The position numbers and the translations under genes were made by a program. From UBA1794 sp031552405 (GTDB taxonomy: Bacteria > Bacteroidota > Bacteroidia > Bacteroidales > Bacteroidaceae): a stretch of DNA of 64,000 nt. The notes below the pieces were generated by a model. It did not search any database. It had not been told where the DNA came from and was given only the letters and a program-made list of their open reading frames with translations. Below are positions 16,591 to 25,436 of the stretch, in pieces. Position 1 is the stretch's first letter; each line of letters opens with the position of its first letter. The stretch is from assembly GCA_031552405.1 (NCBI GenBank), contig JAVBMN010000029.1, positions 62,001 through 126,000 on the forward strand. The letters run 5' to 3'.

Positions 16591-18630
16591 ATGGAAAAGA
16601 AATTCAAGCGAACCACCGTTACCTCGGCATTGCCTTATGCCAACGGACCGGTGCACGTAGGCCACCTGGCAGGAGTGTATGTACCGGCTGATATTTATGT
16701 GCGTTATCTGCGTCTGAAGAAAGAAGACGTCCTTTTCATCGGCGGATCCGATGAACACGGTGTGCCTATCACCATCCGTGCCCGCAAAGAGGGCTGTACT
16801 CCACAGGATATAGTGGACCGCTATCACACCCTGATTAAGGAGTCCTTCGAAGAGTTCGGCATTTCTTTTGATATCTATTCCCGTACTTCTTCCAAAACGC
16901 ACCATGAGCTAGCCTCCGGTATCTTCCGCACTTTGTATGATAAGGGCGAATTCATCGAAAAAACCTCTGAACAGTATTACGATGAAGAGGCACACCAGTT
17001 CCTGGCCGACCGTTACATTACCGGTGAATGCCCCCACTGCCACAGCGAAGGTGCATACGGCGACCAGTGCGAAAAGTGCGGTAGCGCCCTCAGCCCCACG
17101 GATCTGATCAACCCCAAGAGCACCATCAGCGGCAGCAAGCCTGTGCTCAGAGAAACCAAGCACTGGTTCCTCCCCCTCGATAAGCACGAGGAGTGGCTGC
17201 GTCAATGGATACTGGAAGATCATAAAGAGTGGCGTCCCAATGTGTACGGCCAGTGCAAAAGCTGGCTGGATATGGGCCTGCAACCCCGCGCCGTGAGCCG
17301 CGACTTGGACTGGGGTATCCCCGTCCCTGTGGAAGACGCCGAGGGTAAAGTGTTGTATGTGTGGTTTGATGCCCCCATCGGATACATCTCCAATACCAAG
17401 GAACTGCTGCCCGATTCCTGGGAAACTTGGTGGAAGGACCCCGAAACCCGCCTTATCCATTTCATCGGAAAGGACAATATCGTGTTCCACTGCATCGTAT
17501 TCCCCGCCATGCTGAAGGCGGAAGGCAGCTACATCCTGCCCGATAATGTGCCCAGCAATGAGTTCCTTAATTTGGAGGGCGACAAGATTTCTACCAGTCG
17601 CAACTGGGCCGTGTGGCTCCATGAGTACCTGGTTGAATTTCCCGGCAAGCAGGACGTGCTTCGTTACGTGCTTACCGCCAATGCCCCCGAAACCAAGGAT
17701 AATGACTTTACCTGGAAGGATTTCCAGGCCCGTAACAACAACGAGTTGGTGGCCGTATTCGGCAATTTCGTGAACCGCGCTCTTGTGCTTACCCACAAAT
17801 ACTTCGATGGAAAGGTTCCTGCTGCCGATGAGTTGACGGATTATGACAAGCAAACGCTCAATGAATTCGCCAATATTAAGGCAGATATAGAACACTTCCT
17901 CAACCAGTTCCGCTTCCGCGATGCGCAGAAAGAAGCCATGAACCTGGCCCGAATCGGCAACAAATACCTGGCAGACACCGAGCCATGGAAACTGGCCAAG
18001 ACCGACATGGACCGCGTGGCTACCATTATGAATATCTCCCTTCAGCTCTCGGCCAATCTGGCTATAGCCTTTGAACCGTTCCTACCCTTTAGCGCCGCTA
18101 AACTGCGTGAAATGCTGAACATCCAGCAGTTCGACTGGAACGAACTGGGTAGTACCTCCCTGCTTGAAGCCGGACATGCGCTGAACAAGCCGGAACTGCT
18201 CTTCGAAAAGATCGAGGACAGTGTTATCGAAGCCCAGGTGCAGAAGCTGCTGGATACAAAGAAAGCCAACGAGGAACTGAACTACAAGGCTAACCCCATC
18301 CGACAGACCGTTGAATTCACTGATTTTGAGAAGTTGGACATCCGTGTAGGTACCGTATTGGAATGCCAGAAAGTACCCAAGGCGGATAAGCTCCTGCAGT
18401 TCCTTATTGAGGATGGCTTGGAGAAGCGTACCATCGTGAGCGGTATCGCAAAATACTATCAGCCCGAAGAACTGGTGGGAAAGCAGGTGTGCTTTATTGC
18501 CAACCTTGCCCCCCGCAAATTAAAAGGGATCGTGAGCGAAGGCATGATCCTCTCTGCCGAAAACAATGATGGCACGCTGGCTGTCGTTACTCCGATGAAG
18601 GAAGTGAAACCCGGAAGCGAAGTAAAATGA
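16591..18630 (+). CDS. metG: Methionyl-tRNA synthetase
   Basis: 679 aa. Class I synthetase charging tRNA-Met. The HIGH-type motif is HVGH (residues 22-25 in ALPYANGPVHVGHLAG). The zinc knuckle CPHC...CEKC is near residues 147-163. KISTSRN serves as the KMSKS loop. The C-terminal ~110 residues form the tRNA-binding OB-fold (DFEKLDIRVGTVLECQKVP), which dimeric MetRS enzymes carry. Its stop overlaps the next gene's ATG as ATGA. It is flanked by a glycosyltransferase and a DUF3783 gene, so it is a housekeeping gene leading into the surface-glycan cluster. Confidence 0.97.
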   Translation: MEKKFKRTTVTSALPYANGPVHVGHLAGVYVPADIYVRYLRLKKEDVLFIGGSDEHGVPITIRARKEGCTPQDIVDRYHTLIKESFEEFGISFDIYSRTSSKTHHELASGIFRTLYDKGEFIEKTSEQYYDEEAHQFLADRYITGECPHCHSEGAYGDQCEKCGSALSPTDLINPKSTISGSKPVLRETKHWFLPLDKHEEWLRQWILEDHKEWRPNVYGQCKSWLDMGLQPRAVSRDLDWGIPVPVEDAEGKVLYVWFDAPIGYISNTKELLPDSWETWWKDPETRLIHFIGKDNIVFHCIVFPAMLKAEGSYILPDNVPSNEFLNLEGDKISTSRNWAVWLHEYLVEFPGKQDVLRYVLTANAPETKDNDFTWKDFQARNNNELVAVFGNFVNRALVLTHKYFDGKVPAADELTDYDKQTLNEFANIKADIEHFLNQFRFRDAQKEAMNLARIGNKYLADTEPWKLAKTDMDRVATIMNISLQLSANLAIAFEPFLPFSAAKLREMLNIQQFDWNELGSTSLLEAGHALNKPELLFEKIEDSVIEAQVQKLLDTKKANEELNYKANPIRQTVEFTDFEKLDIRVGTVLECQKVPKADKLLQFLIEDGLEKRTIVSGIAKYYQPEELVGKQVCFIANLAPRKLKGIVSEGMILSAENNDGTLAVVTPMKEVKPGSEVK

Positions 18631-19019
18631 CCCCGAGTAGCGTCCTCCCGTCACTCCTGCTGTACAACCTGCAGGGCGAGAAAGCCTCACGCATCAAGGA
18701 ATTGTGTGTAAGGATGGGGGTGGTGATAGCCACCGTTCCTGTTTCCATGTATCTGGAACCTATCGAAGTATTGGTGGGCGGGCCGGAGGTGACACGCCTG
18801 GGACTTGAATGCCCCTGCTGCCTTTTTGAGGACGAGATGCTCCTTTTCAACGGATTTACAGACCAAAAACTGACGGAGTTCCTGACTGCGTATCGTGCCG
18901 AAGGCATTGAGCCGGTGTTTTTGAAGGCTACAGTTACTCCCCATAACAGGCTGTGGAATTCCCTTCAGCTGCGTGATAAACTGAAGGAAGAATACGATGA
19001 ATTCACGAAAAACGGGTGA
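18627..19019 (+). CDS. DUF3783 domain protein
   Basis: 130 aa, soluble, no signal peptide. The central ECPCCLFEDEMLLFNGF and the C-terminal LKATVTPHNRLWNSLQL match my recollection of the DUF3783 family, whose function is not known. Two adjacent cysteines (CPCC) might bind a metal or form a disulfide. It is translationally coupled to metG (ATGA overlap) and is followed 16 bases later by the flippase gene, so it sits at the junction between housekeeping and glycan genes. Confidence 0.7.
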   Translation: MTPSSVLPSLLLYNLQGEKASRIKELCVRMGVVIATVPVSMYLEPIEVLVGGPEVTRLGLECPCCLFEDEMLLFNGFTDQKLTEFLTAYRAEGIEPVFLKATVTPHNRLWNSLQLRDKLKEEYDEFTKNG

Positions 19020-19035
19020 ACCTAACTCATGAAGA

Positions 19036-20487
19036 ATGGCTGAACCGCAGAGTCTGAAGAACCGAACTGCCAAAGGTTTATTCTGGGGCGGACTGAGCAA
19101 CAGCATTATGCAGTTGCTCAATCTCGTTTTTGGTGTATTCCTCTCACGTATCTTGTCGGAAGAGGACTATGGTATGGTGAGTGTGCTTCTCATCTTCTCC
19201 GCTATGGCTGGTGTCTTTCTGGAAGGTGGTTTCATAGGAGCCATTGTCAATAAGAAAGAGGTACGGCACGAGGATTATAATGCCCTCTTCTGGTTCAATA
19301 TACTCGGTGGAATCGTGGTGTACGTTATTCTGTTCCTGTGTGCTCCGCTGATTGCGGCGTTTTACCGTACTCCGGATTTGGTCTCTCTCTCTCGGTTTTT
19401 CTTTTTGGGAATCCTGTTTTCTGCCTTCAGTACGGCGCCAAGCGCGTACTTCTTCCGACATATCATGGTGAAGGAACGTGCCAAAATCACCATGACGGCT
19501 ATGGCGGTGGCGGGTGTGGTGAGTGTCATTTGTGCTTTTCACGGGTTGGGGTATTGGTGTATTGCCGTACAAACCGTTCTTTTCGCGGGTCTTACTACTT
19601 TACTGTTATGGTGTGCCTCGCCGTGGAAACCCACGTGGGAGTTTGACTTCCGCCCCTTGCGTGAGATGCTTCCGTTCAGCTCCAAGTTGTTCTTTACATA
19701 TATATTCAACCAGGTTAATGTGAACGTATTCTCCGCTCTTCTCGGGCGTATATCCACGATGAATGCGGCAGGTATTTATTCGCAGGGCAGCAAATGGACC
19801 ACGATGGGCTACTCTACTATTGCCGGGATGATTAACGGGGTGGCGCAGCCGGTGCTGCGTGAGGCGGGAGCAGATGATGTGGCGCGCTTGCGCAACGTAT
19901 TTCGCAAAATGCTCCGTTTCACCGTCTTTGTATCCTTTCCGCTTATGTTGGGATTGGGACTGGTAGCAAAGGAACTTATTGTCATTGCCATCACCGAAAA
20001 ATGGCTCGCCAGCGTGATGGTAATGCAAGTGCTGTGTATATGGGGTGCCTTTACTCCGGTGAGTACGCTGTACGCCAGTTTGATGAACAGCATCGGTAAA
20101 CCGGATATATATATGTGGAATACCATTGGGCTGGGAGCGCTTCAGCTGATCTGCGTGTGGTTTTCGTGTTCGTACGGGCTGGCCACAATGTTGGTGGTTT
20201 TTGTTGTGGTAAATATAGCCTGGCTGTTTGTGTGGCATTACTTTGCCTGGAAGCATATCGCACTTCGCTTGCGAGATGTGTTGAAAGATTCCCTTCCGTA
20301 TCTGGCTGTTTCAATAGTGGCTATAGGAATTGCTTGGCTGGCGGCGCGGAATATAGAGAATCTATATCTCTCCCTGCTGGTAAAGGTGGTAGTGGCTGCC
20401 TTGCTTTATGTGGGCATTATGTGGAAGTTGGAGTCGGTAGTGTTCCGTGAGAGTATAGAGTATCTTCTAAAGAAAAAGCGAAAATGA
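19036..20487 (+). CDS. Wzx/WzxC-type polysaccharide flippase (MOP superfamily)
   Basis: 483 aa with about 12-14 hydrophobic helices and the N-terminal pattern KGLFWGGLSNSIMQLLNLVF typical of lipopolysaccharide/O-antigen flippases. It would move undecaprenyl-linked oligosaccharide across the inner membrane. The C-terminus is a short basic tail (LLKKKRK). The next gene, a family 2 glycosyltransferase, starts in its stop codon (ATGA). The pair plus the next transferase form a three-gene coupled set. The substrate is probably the glycan made by the surrounding transferases; no Wzy polymerase was recognised. Confidence 0.88.
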   Translation: MAEPQSLKNRTAKGLFWGGLSNSIMQLLNLVFGVFLSRILSEEDYGMVSVLLIFSAMAGVFLEGGFIGAIVNKKEVRHEDYNALFWFNILGGIVVYVILFLCAPLIAAFYRTPDLVSLSRFFFLGILFSAFSTAPSAYFFRHIMVKERAKITMTAMAVAGVVSVICAFHGLGYWCIAVQTVLFAGLTTLLLWCASPWKPTWEFDFRPLREMLPFSSKLFFTYIFNQVNVNVFSALLGRISTMNAAGIYSQGSKWTTMGYSTIAGMINGVAQPVLREAGADDVARLRNVFRKMLRFTVFVSFPLMLGLGLVAKELIVIAITEKWLASVMVMQVLCIWGAFTPVSTLYASLMNSIGKPDIYMWNTIGLGALQLICVWFSCSYGLATMLVVFVVVNIAWLFVWHYFAWKHIALRLRDVLKDSLPYLAVSIVAIGIAWLAARNIENLYLSLLVKVVVAALLYVGIMWKLESVVFRESIEYLLKKKRK

Positions 20488-21353
20488 AAACGCTTGGTGT
20501 AGTAACTCTGTATCACCCTTCGCAGGAGGTGAAGCAACACATTGCTTCTTACCTCGATGGATTGGACGGATTATTCATCTGGGACAACACCAAGGGAGGC
20601 TCTGAGATATCCGATTTCTTCGGTGGAAACGAAAAAACAGTGCATGTGCGCCGCGGAGAAAATGTGGGAATAGGCATGGCCCTTAATGAGGCGGCTCGTT
20701 ATGCCATAGCGCATGAGTATACCCATTTGCTCACGATGGATCAGGACAGCGCCTTCCTTTCGGGAGAGTTTGCTGATTATCTGGCTATTATAGCCGGGTG
20801 CACGAACTCTGATTTTTTCCAGTTCTGCCCTTCCAGAATGAAGCGTCCTGCATTCTTCCCTCCCGGCCAGATTGAAGGAATAATAGAGGAAACGCCTGAT
20901 ACCATTATCTCTGGAACAGTTACTCCCGTAAGCGTCTTGCAAGAACTTGGGCTCTTCTATGAGCCATTTGTGATGGATGCCATTGATACGGAATACGGTC
21001 TGCGCATCCACCGGGCAGGTGGTAAGATAGGTAAGATACGTGCTGTGTATCTGAAACACCAGCTGGGGTACCCCCTCCGTAAACGCTTTTTGTGGTGGAC
21101 GTTGGAGAGTTTCAATTACTCGCCCATGCGTACCTATTATATTACCCGCAACTTCCTTTTTCTGCGTTACCTGTATCCGGAGTACGACTGCAAGTACATC
21201 TTTAAGTTGTTTGTGCTGCGCCGTTTCATTCGTATTCTGTGTATCGAACAGGATAAATGGCAGAAGATGAAAGCCCTCTTTGCCGGTACTTTTCAGGGAT
21301 TGACACGCCGGATGCACCGGGATCTATTTATTAACAAGATGAAGCAGGCATGA
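20484..21353 (+). CDS. Glycosyltransferase family 2 protein (RfbF/rhamnosyltransferase-like)
   Basis: 289 aa. It starts GVVTLYHPSQEVKQHI, with a metal/nucleotide region around LLTMDQDSAF (about residues 80-89) that corresponds to the DxD area, and VMDAIDTEYGLRIHRAGGKI later. This pattern is seen in RfbF-type rhamnosyltransferases, but the donor sugar cannot be fixed. It is translationally coupled on both sides (ATGA overlaps with the flippase and the next transferase). Confidence 0.82.
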   Translation: MKTLGVVTLYHPSQEVKQHIASYLDGLDGLFIWDNTKGGSEISDFFGGNEKTVHVRRGENVGIGMALNEAARYAIAHEYTHLLTMDQDSAFLSGEFADYLAIIAGCTNSDFFQFCPSRMKRPAFFPPGQIEGIIEETPDTIISGTVTPVSVLQELGLFYEPFVMDAIDTEYGLRIHRAGGKIGKIRAVYLKHQLGYPLRKRFLWWTLESFNYSPMRTYYITRNFLFLRYLYPEYDCKYIFKLFVLRRFIRILCIEQDKWQKMKALFAGTFQGLTRRMHRDLFINKMKQA

Positions 21354-22243
21354 AAGTAAGTGTATTGATGCTGACCTACAATCAGGAGGTATATATAGAT
21401 GAGGCTATCCGTAGCGTGATGTTGCAACAGTGCGACTTTGCATATGAGCTGGTTATCGGTGAGGATTGCAGTACAGACGATACCTTGGCACACTGTAAGG
21501 CTTGGCAGCAGAAACATCCCGGACAGATTCGGATTGTGAAGCAAGCCGTCAACATCGGCCTTGCCCGGAACTTTGTAGAAAGCTACAAAGCACTTCGGGG
21601 TCAGTATGTAGCCATCTGTGAAGGCGATGATTGGTGGTGCTCCCCGTATAAATTGCAACGACAGGTAGACTGGATGGAGGCCCATCCTTCGTATTCCTGC
21701 TGTTTTCATCGGGTGATTAATTACTATCAGGATACAAATATTAAGAGCCTGAGCAACGGCGGACAAAAGTCGGAGATGACCATCCTGGACTTGGCAGCTT
21801 CCAATACCATCAGCAATGTGTCGGCTTTGTTTCGCCGGGAGCTTTTTGGAGAGATGCCCCAATGGATGCAGGAGGTAAGCACCTACGATTATGCGATTCA
21901 CCTGATGAATGCCGAATACGGACCTATTCATTATATGAAGACCCCGATGGCTGTGTACCGTCAGCACAGCAATGCCATCTGGAGTCGCACGGGGCAGGAC
22001 AAGAAGTGGGATATATCCATTACCATTCGTCGCCTCCTTATTGCCTATTTCAACGGTAGAAAGGACGAATTTTCGCAAAGCAATGAGGTGTGCGAACTAC
22101 TGCAGAAAAGTATTGATCACATTGAGTTCAACCGGGCACGGATGAAGGAGTTACCTGAAGGGTACATAGTCCCTGTGCCTTTCTTATCGCGCTGCCGTGC
22201 ATGGGTATCGCGCTTTATCCCCGTTCCTCGTATCAGGAGTTAA
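21350..22243 (+). CDS. Glycosyltransferase family 2 protein
   Basis: 297 aa, GT-A fold. The N-terminal VSVLMLTYNQEVYIDEAIRS, the nucleotide-binding VIGEDCSTDDT and the acidic CEGDDWW (about residues 89-95) are classical family 2 marks. It overlaps the preceding transferase by ATGA and ends 20 bases before the convergent kdsC-like gene. It belongs with the flippase in surface-glycan synthesis; the sugar is unknown. Confidence 0.87.
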   Translation: MKVSVLMLTYNQEVYIDEAIRSVMLQQCDFAYELVIGEDCSTDDTLAHCKAWQQKHPGQIRIVKQAVNIGLARNFVESYKALRGQYVAICEGDDWWCSPYKLQRQVDWMEAHPSYSCCFHRVINYYQDTNIKSLSNGGQKSEMTILDLAASNTISNVSALFRRELFGEMPQWMQEVSTYDYAIHLMNAEYGPIHYMKTPMAVYRQHSNAIWSRTGQDKKWDISITIRRLLIAYFNGRKDEFSQSNEVCELLQKSIDHIEFNRARMKELPEGYIVPVPFLSRCRAWVSRFIPVPRIRS

Positions 22244-22263
22244 GGAAATGGTGCAATCCGTCC

Positions 22264-22764
22264 TTACGCTATAGCCTCTATCGTTTCTTCCAGTACCCCG
22301 GCCTCATTGAGCAGGTGCTCTACAAATTCGCGGAATGCCCCGTATCCACCGTGCGTCTGGCATACAAAATCCACTTCCTTCTTTACATATTCCGGCGTGT
22401 TGCTGGGTGAGGCGGCAAAACCCACCTCACGCAACAGCTTCAAGTCATTGATGTCATCCCCGATATACGCCACTTCATCGAGGGAAATCCGGAGTTTATA
22501 ACACAGTTCCTGCGTAAGCTGTAACTTATCCTTCACGCCGAGGTAGCAGTATTCGATGCCTAACTTTTGGGCGCGCTTTCGCACAATTTCCGTGTTTTCA
22601 CCGGTCATAATGGCTACAGGGATGTGGTGGTGCCGCAGGAAGGCTACGCCCCATCCATCCTTTACGCAGAAGCGTTTCATGACATCGCCTTCGGGGGTGT
22701 AGTACATACCACCGTCGGTCCACACGCCGTCAATATCAGTTATTACAAGCTTTGGAAGTTTCAT
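22264..22764 (-). CDS. KdsC-like HAD phosphatase
   Basis: 166 aa. HAD motif I is ITDIDGVWTDG (8-18), motif II the T in AIMTGE, motif III a lysine around GVKDKL, and motif IV GDDINDLKLL. Size and the absence of a cap domain match KdsC (KDO-8-phosphate phosphatase). Because it is the last gene of a run with a NeuB-type synthase and a cytidylyltransferase, it could instead dephosphorylate a nonulosonic acid 9-phosphate. Its ATG overlaps the stop of the acyltransferase gene. KDO and sialic-type pathways share this fold, so the assignment within the family is open. Confidence 0.85.
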   Translation of the reverse strand: MKLPKLVITDIDGVWTDGGMYYTPEGDVMKRFCVKDGWGVAFLRHHHIPVAIMTGENTEIVRKRAQKLGIEYCYLGVKDKLQLTQELCYKLRISLDEVAYIGDDINDLKLLREVGFAASPSNTPEYVKKEVDFVCQTHGGYGAFREFVEHLLNEAGVLEETIEAIA

Positions 22765-23366
22765 ATAGGATTTCGTTTTCGTATAATTTTAGCAGGGGTA
22801 CCTACCAGCAGGGAATCATCAGGTGCGGATTGCATCACCACTGCATTGGCGGATACCACACAGCGATTGCCCAAAGTAATATCTCCCAGTATGAGGGAAT
22901 GGGCGTATAGCCAGCAGTCATCGCCTATGGTGGGGCGGAGCCCGTTGCGGTCGCCCAGGGTAACGCCTTGGTGTATGGTGCAGTTGGCGCCAATCTTGCA
23001 GCGTGCGCCAATCACGCTACCGATTCCGTGGTATATTTTCAGCCCCGGGCCTATTTCAGATGAGTAGAAGATCTCGCACTGTCCGTTGATGCGCCCCAGG
23101 TTGCTGAGCAGGAGTGCCTGATCCTCGTTGGTCTTCCACCAGCGATGTGCCAGCCGATATGTAAGAACGGGGTGCAGCTGGGGTACCATCTCCAAGTGCA
23201 ACAGGTCGATTTCATCGTCCAGTGGATACCATCGGGCGTAGTCGGCACGAAAGTCGTTGAGGGCTTCTATGTACAACTGTTCCTCATAGATCAGTTCATG
23301 AGTGCCCAGCCAACTAGTTTTGAGCCAGCGGGTGAGGGTACTGTGAATCATCTCCGGAATATTCAT
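22761..23366 (-). CDS. Left-handed beta-helix acyltransferase (serine acetyltransferase-like)
   Basis: The start is placed at ATG 23366, one base after the NeuB-like stop, giving 201 aa; an upstream in-frame start would overlap the NeuB gene. The N-terminal ~85 residues are helical. From IYHGIGSVIGARCKIG to VVSANAVVMQSAPDDSLLVG there are hexapeptide repeats with the CysE-style IHQGVTLG and the terminal VGTPAKII. In this nonulosonic-acid-type run it may O- or N-acetylate the sugar rather than serine. It is coupled to the phosphatase gene downstream. Confidence 0.8.
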   Translation of the reverse strand: MNIPEMIHSTLTRWLKTSWLGTHELIYEEQLYIEALNDFRADYARWYPLDDEIDLLHLEMVPQLHPVLTYRLAHRWWKTNEDQALLLSNLGRINGQCEIFYSSEIGPGLKIYHGIGSVIGARCKIGANCTIHQGVTLGDRNGLRPTIGDDCWLYAHSLILGDITLGNRCVVSANAVVMQSAPDDSLLVGTPAKIIRKRNPI

Positions 23367-23367
23367 A

Positions 23368-24408
23368 TTACTCGATGTCAACAGGGTAAATAATCTCGTT
23401 GCGCGGAATAGCATTCTTCACGCGATGGCCGATGAGTTGGGCTCGTTCCGCCCATTTGTAGCCATCGCCGGGGGAGAGCAGGTGTAGCATCTCTTCGGTA
23501 ATCACGTCGCCCGGGTTCAGGGCGGTTCGTGTGGCGATGGAACGTTCCAGCTTTATTTTGGAGGAAAGCACGGAGGGGTCTGTGTATAGCTCTTCGCTCC
23601 CCATCCAGCGTTCGGCCACGCGGATGTCGCGGATCATGCGGTTCACCCCGTCAGGGCCGAGGGATCCGAGCTGGTCGGTGCCCTTCATGTGGCGGTCGAT
23701 GGTAATGTGCTTCTCGATGATTTCGGCTCCCATACCTACCGCTACCACGGGGGCGGAAATGCCGATGGTATGGTCGCTGAACCCGATACGATATTGCCCG
23801 TAGTGCTTTTTGAGGTAGGTGAGGGTATGCAGGTTCAGGTTGTCCGGATGTGTAGGATATTGGCTTACGCAGTGCAGGATACTAATGTCTGAGTGGTAAC
23901 GGCTGATTACTTCGAGTGCATCATCCAGCTCCTTCTTTCCGGCCATGCCGGTGCTGAGGATGATGGGGATGCGGGTTTCGGCCATCACCTCCAGGAGGGG
24001 CAGGTTGGTGAGGTCGCGACTGGCCACTTTCAGGTAGTCGGGCGTAAAGAGTTTCAGCAGACTCATACATCCCTTGCTGCACAGCGTCTCGATGAAATCG
24101 AGGCCTTTGCCTTTGGCATGGTGGTATACCTCCAAGTGGGAATTGTCGTCCAGCTCCAGAAAAGCGCGGTGTTCACCGTAGGTTCGTCCGAAGGAGTTGG
24201 GGGTGTCATAGGGGCGGTTCATCTGGCTGTCGGTAAGCTCCTCATTGAGGTCGCGCTTCGTCATTTTTACCGCATCCATCGGTTTCAGTTCCATGCCGAA
24301 CACGTCTTCCTTTACCGGGCGTGATACCAGATCCACGATGAGCTTGGCTATGTCTGTGGAGCCGTTGTGGTTTTGGCCGATTTCACCAATAATATAGGTA
24401 CTTTTCAT
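23368..24408 (-). CDS. N-acetylneuraminate synthase family protein (NeuB-like) with SAF domain
   Basis: 346 aa. NeuB-type enzymes condense phosphoenolpyruvate with a hexosamine or mannosamine to give nine-carbon nonulosonic acids. The N-terminus has IIGEIGQNHNG. The barrel continues with LKVASRDLTNLPLLE, ILSTGMAG, CVSQYPTHPDNLNL and the metal/PEP histidine region GFSDHTIG followed by IEKHITIDRHMKGTD. The C-terminal ~60 residues (ALNPGDVITEEML) form the antifreeze-like SAF domain. The segment around residues 40-80 (TKRDLNEELTDSQMNRPYD) is extended, so the sugar may differ from sialic acid. The gene sits between a cytidylyltransferase and an acyltransferase, all minus strand. Confidence 0.87.
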   Translation of the reverse strand: MKSTYIIGEIGQNHNGSTDIAKLIVDLVSRPVKEDVFGMELKPMDAVKMTKRDLNEELTDSQMNRPYDTPNSFGRTYGEHRAFLELDDNSHLEVYHHAKGKGLDFIETLCSKGCMSLLKLFTPDYLKVASRDLTNLPLLEVMAETRIPIILSTGMAGKKELDDALEVISRYHSDISILHCVSQYPTHPDNLNLHTLTYLKKHYGQYRIGFSDHTIGISAPVVAVGMGAEIIEKHITIDRHMKGTDQLGSLGPDGVNRMIRDIRVAERWMGSEELYTDPSVLSSKIKLERSIATRTALNPGDVITEEMLHLLSPGDGYKWAERAQLIGHRVKNAIPRNEIIYPVDIE

Positions 24409-24417
24409 AAGGCTTCC

Positions 24418-25167
24418 TTATTTGCTGTTTTGCTGAATATTGTGTAACATCTTCTCCCGATACTCCGGTTTGCGCTCTACAAGTTGCAGGAGTGTTTCGA
24501 CGGAATGGTCGCTGCCTTCGATGAAATCGGCATATAGTTCCTGCAGAAGTGTGAAATCTTCCATTGTATCCAGCGTAAAGCGCAGGTCGCGTCGTCCTTC
24601 CAGGCAGGCAGGCAAGAAGAGCAGCAGCACGCTGAAGTCCTGCGGATGGGTGTACAGGTAGTTGGTTACATGCTCGATATACAGTTTCTCAGAGGTAGCC
24701 GCTGCCGCACGCTTCAGGGCGGCGAGAGTGGTCAGTTCCGAGAACAATCCCAGATGAGTCTTAATGGTGGGCGTACCGTCGCCAAAGCCGTATGCGGTAT
24801 AATCCGCCGGAAACCGGTTGTGATTCGAGAAAAGCTGGGCGAAGGTATCTGCCTGCAGGAAGGGGTTGTCGCTGCATACACGGATAAAGCGAGTGAGCCC
24901 GAATGCCTCTGCTGCTCCGATGAAACGGGCCAACACATTGTCTTCGCTGCCCCGGAAGCAGAGGATGCCGTGTTCCTCGGCCACTTTCTGCAGCACATCA
25001 TCCTGCGGATTCTCCGTAGTAGCCAGCACCACAGATACCTCCGGGTTGGTTTGTTTGATATTCCGGATCAGGATGTCAATGATTCGCAGCTCTCCATAGA
25101 AGGGAAGCAGAATCTTATTTGCCAGGCGCGTAGAGCCTGTGCGGGCTTGTATAATAATACCGTCCAT
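24418..25167 (-). CDS. Cytidylyltransferase (SpsF/NeuA-like)
   Basis: 249 aa from ATG 25167. A longer in-frame extension to 25503 runs through the repeat region and over the -7 box at 25234-25241, so it is rejected. The N-terminal IIIQARTGSTRLANKILLPF is the SpsF/KdsB/NeuA nucleotide-binding loop. RFIRVCSDNPFLQAD carries the metal-binding aspartate. It would activate the nonulosonic acid with CTP. It precedes the NeuB-like gene by 9 bases on the minus strand, forming a four-gene run with acyltransferase and phosphatase. The exact sugar is unknown. Confidence 0.83.
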   Translation of the reverse strand: MDGIIIQARTGSTRLANKILLPFYGELRIIDILIRNIKQTNPEVSVVLATTENPQDDVLQKVAEEHGILCFRGSEDNVLARFIGAAEAFGLTRFIRVCSDNPFLQADTFAQLFSNHNRFPADYTAYGFGDGTPTIKTHLGLFSELTTLAALKRAAAATSEKLYIEHVTNYLYTHPQDFSVLLLFLPACLEGRRDLRFTLDTMEDFTLLQELYADFIEGSDHSVETLLQLVERKPEYREKMLHNIQQNSK

Positions 25168-25233
25168 ATAGTCTTTACAAGCGGAAAGGTCCGAATGTTC
25201 AACGGGAACACCGAAACCTGCACGTTTAGTGTA

Positions 25234-25241
25234 CAAAGTTA
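25234..25241 (-). promoter_or_regulatory. -7 box for the nonulosonic-acid-like run
   Basis: TAACTTTG on the minus strand, 66 bases upstream of ATG 25167 and just downstream, in the direction of transcription, of the interleaved repeat element. Confidence 0.55.
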
Positions 25242-25343
25242 CGTCTTTTTTAAGAAACGCCGACCTTACATATCGAAAAACCTCTGGTTTGTGATGCGCA
25301 TAGCAGAATCTTCCGAAAAAGAATCTCATGAGCTTCAATTTAT

Positions 25344-25420
25344 GAGTCGGCGCCCTCAACTCGCCAGTCGAGGGGCTCAAACGGCCAGTCGAGGGCGCCG
25401 ACTGGCGAGTTGAGCCCCTC
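25344..25420. repeat. Interleaved 21-bp-period palindromic element
   Basis: Words alternate with no spacing error: GGCGCCCTC (25349), AACTCGCCAGTC (25358), GAGGGGCTC (25370), AAACGGCCAGTC (25379), GAGGGCGCC (25391), GACTGGCGAGTT (25400), GAGCCCCTC (25412). Words 5 and 7 are exact reverse complements of words 1 and 3; word 6 is the exact reverse complement of word 2. The order is A B then A' B', not nested, so two hairpins compete: 25370-25390 with 25400-25420 (18 of 21 paired, loop GAGGGCGCC), or 25349-25357 with 25391-25399. Confidence 0.88.
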
Positions 25421-25436
25421 GATTCCATATGCGGGA

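Noticed and set aside
25349..25420. CRISPR-like array
   Set aside because: Words alternate orientation and there are no spacers of uniform unique sequence and no cas genes nearby.
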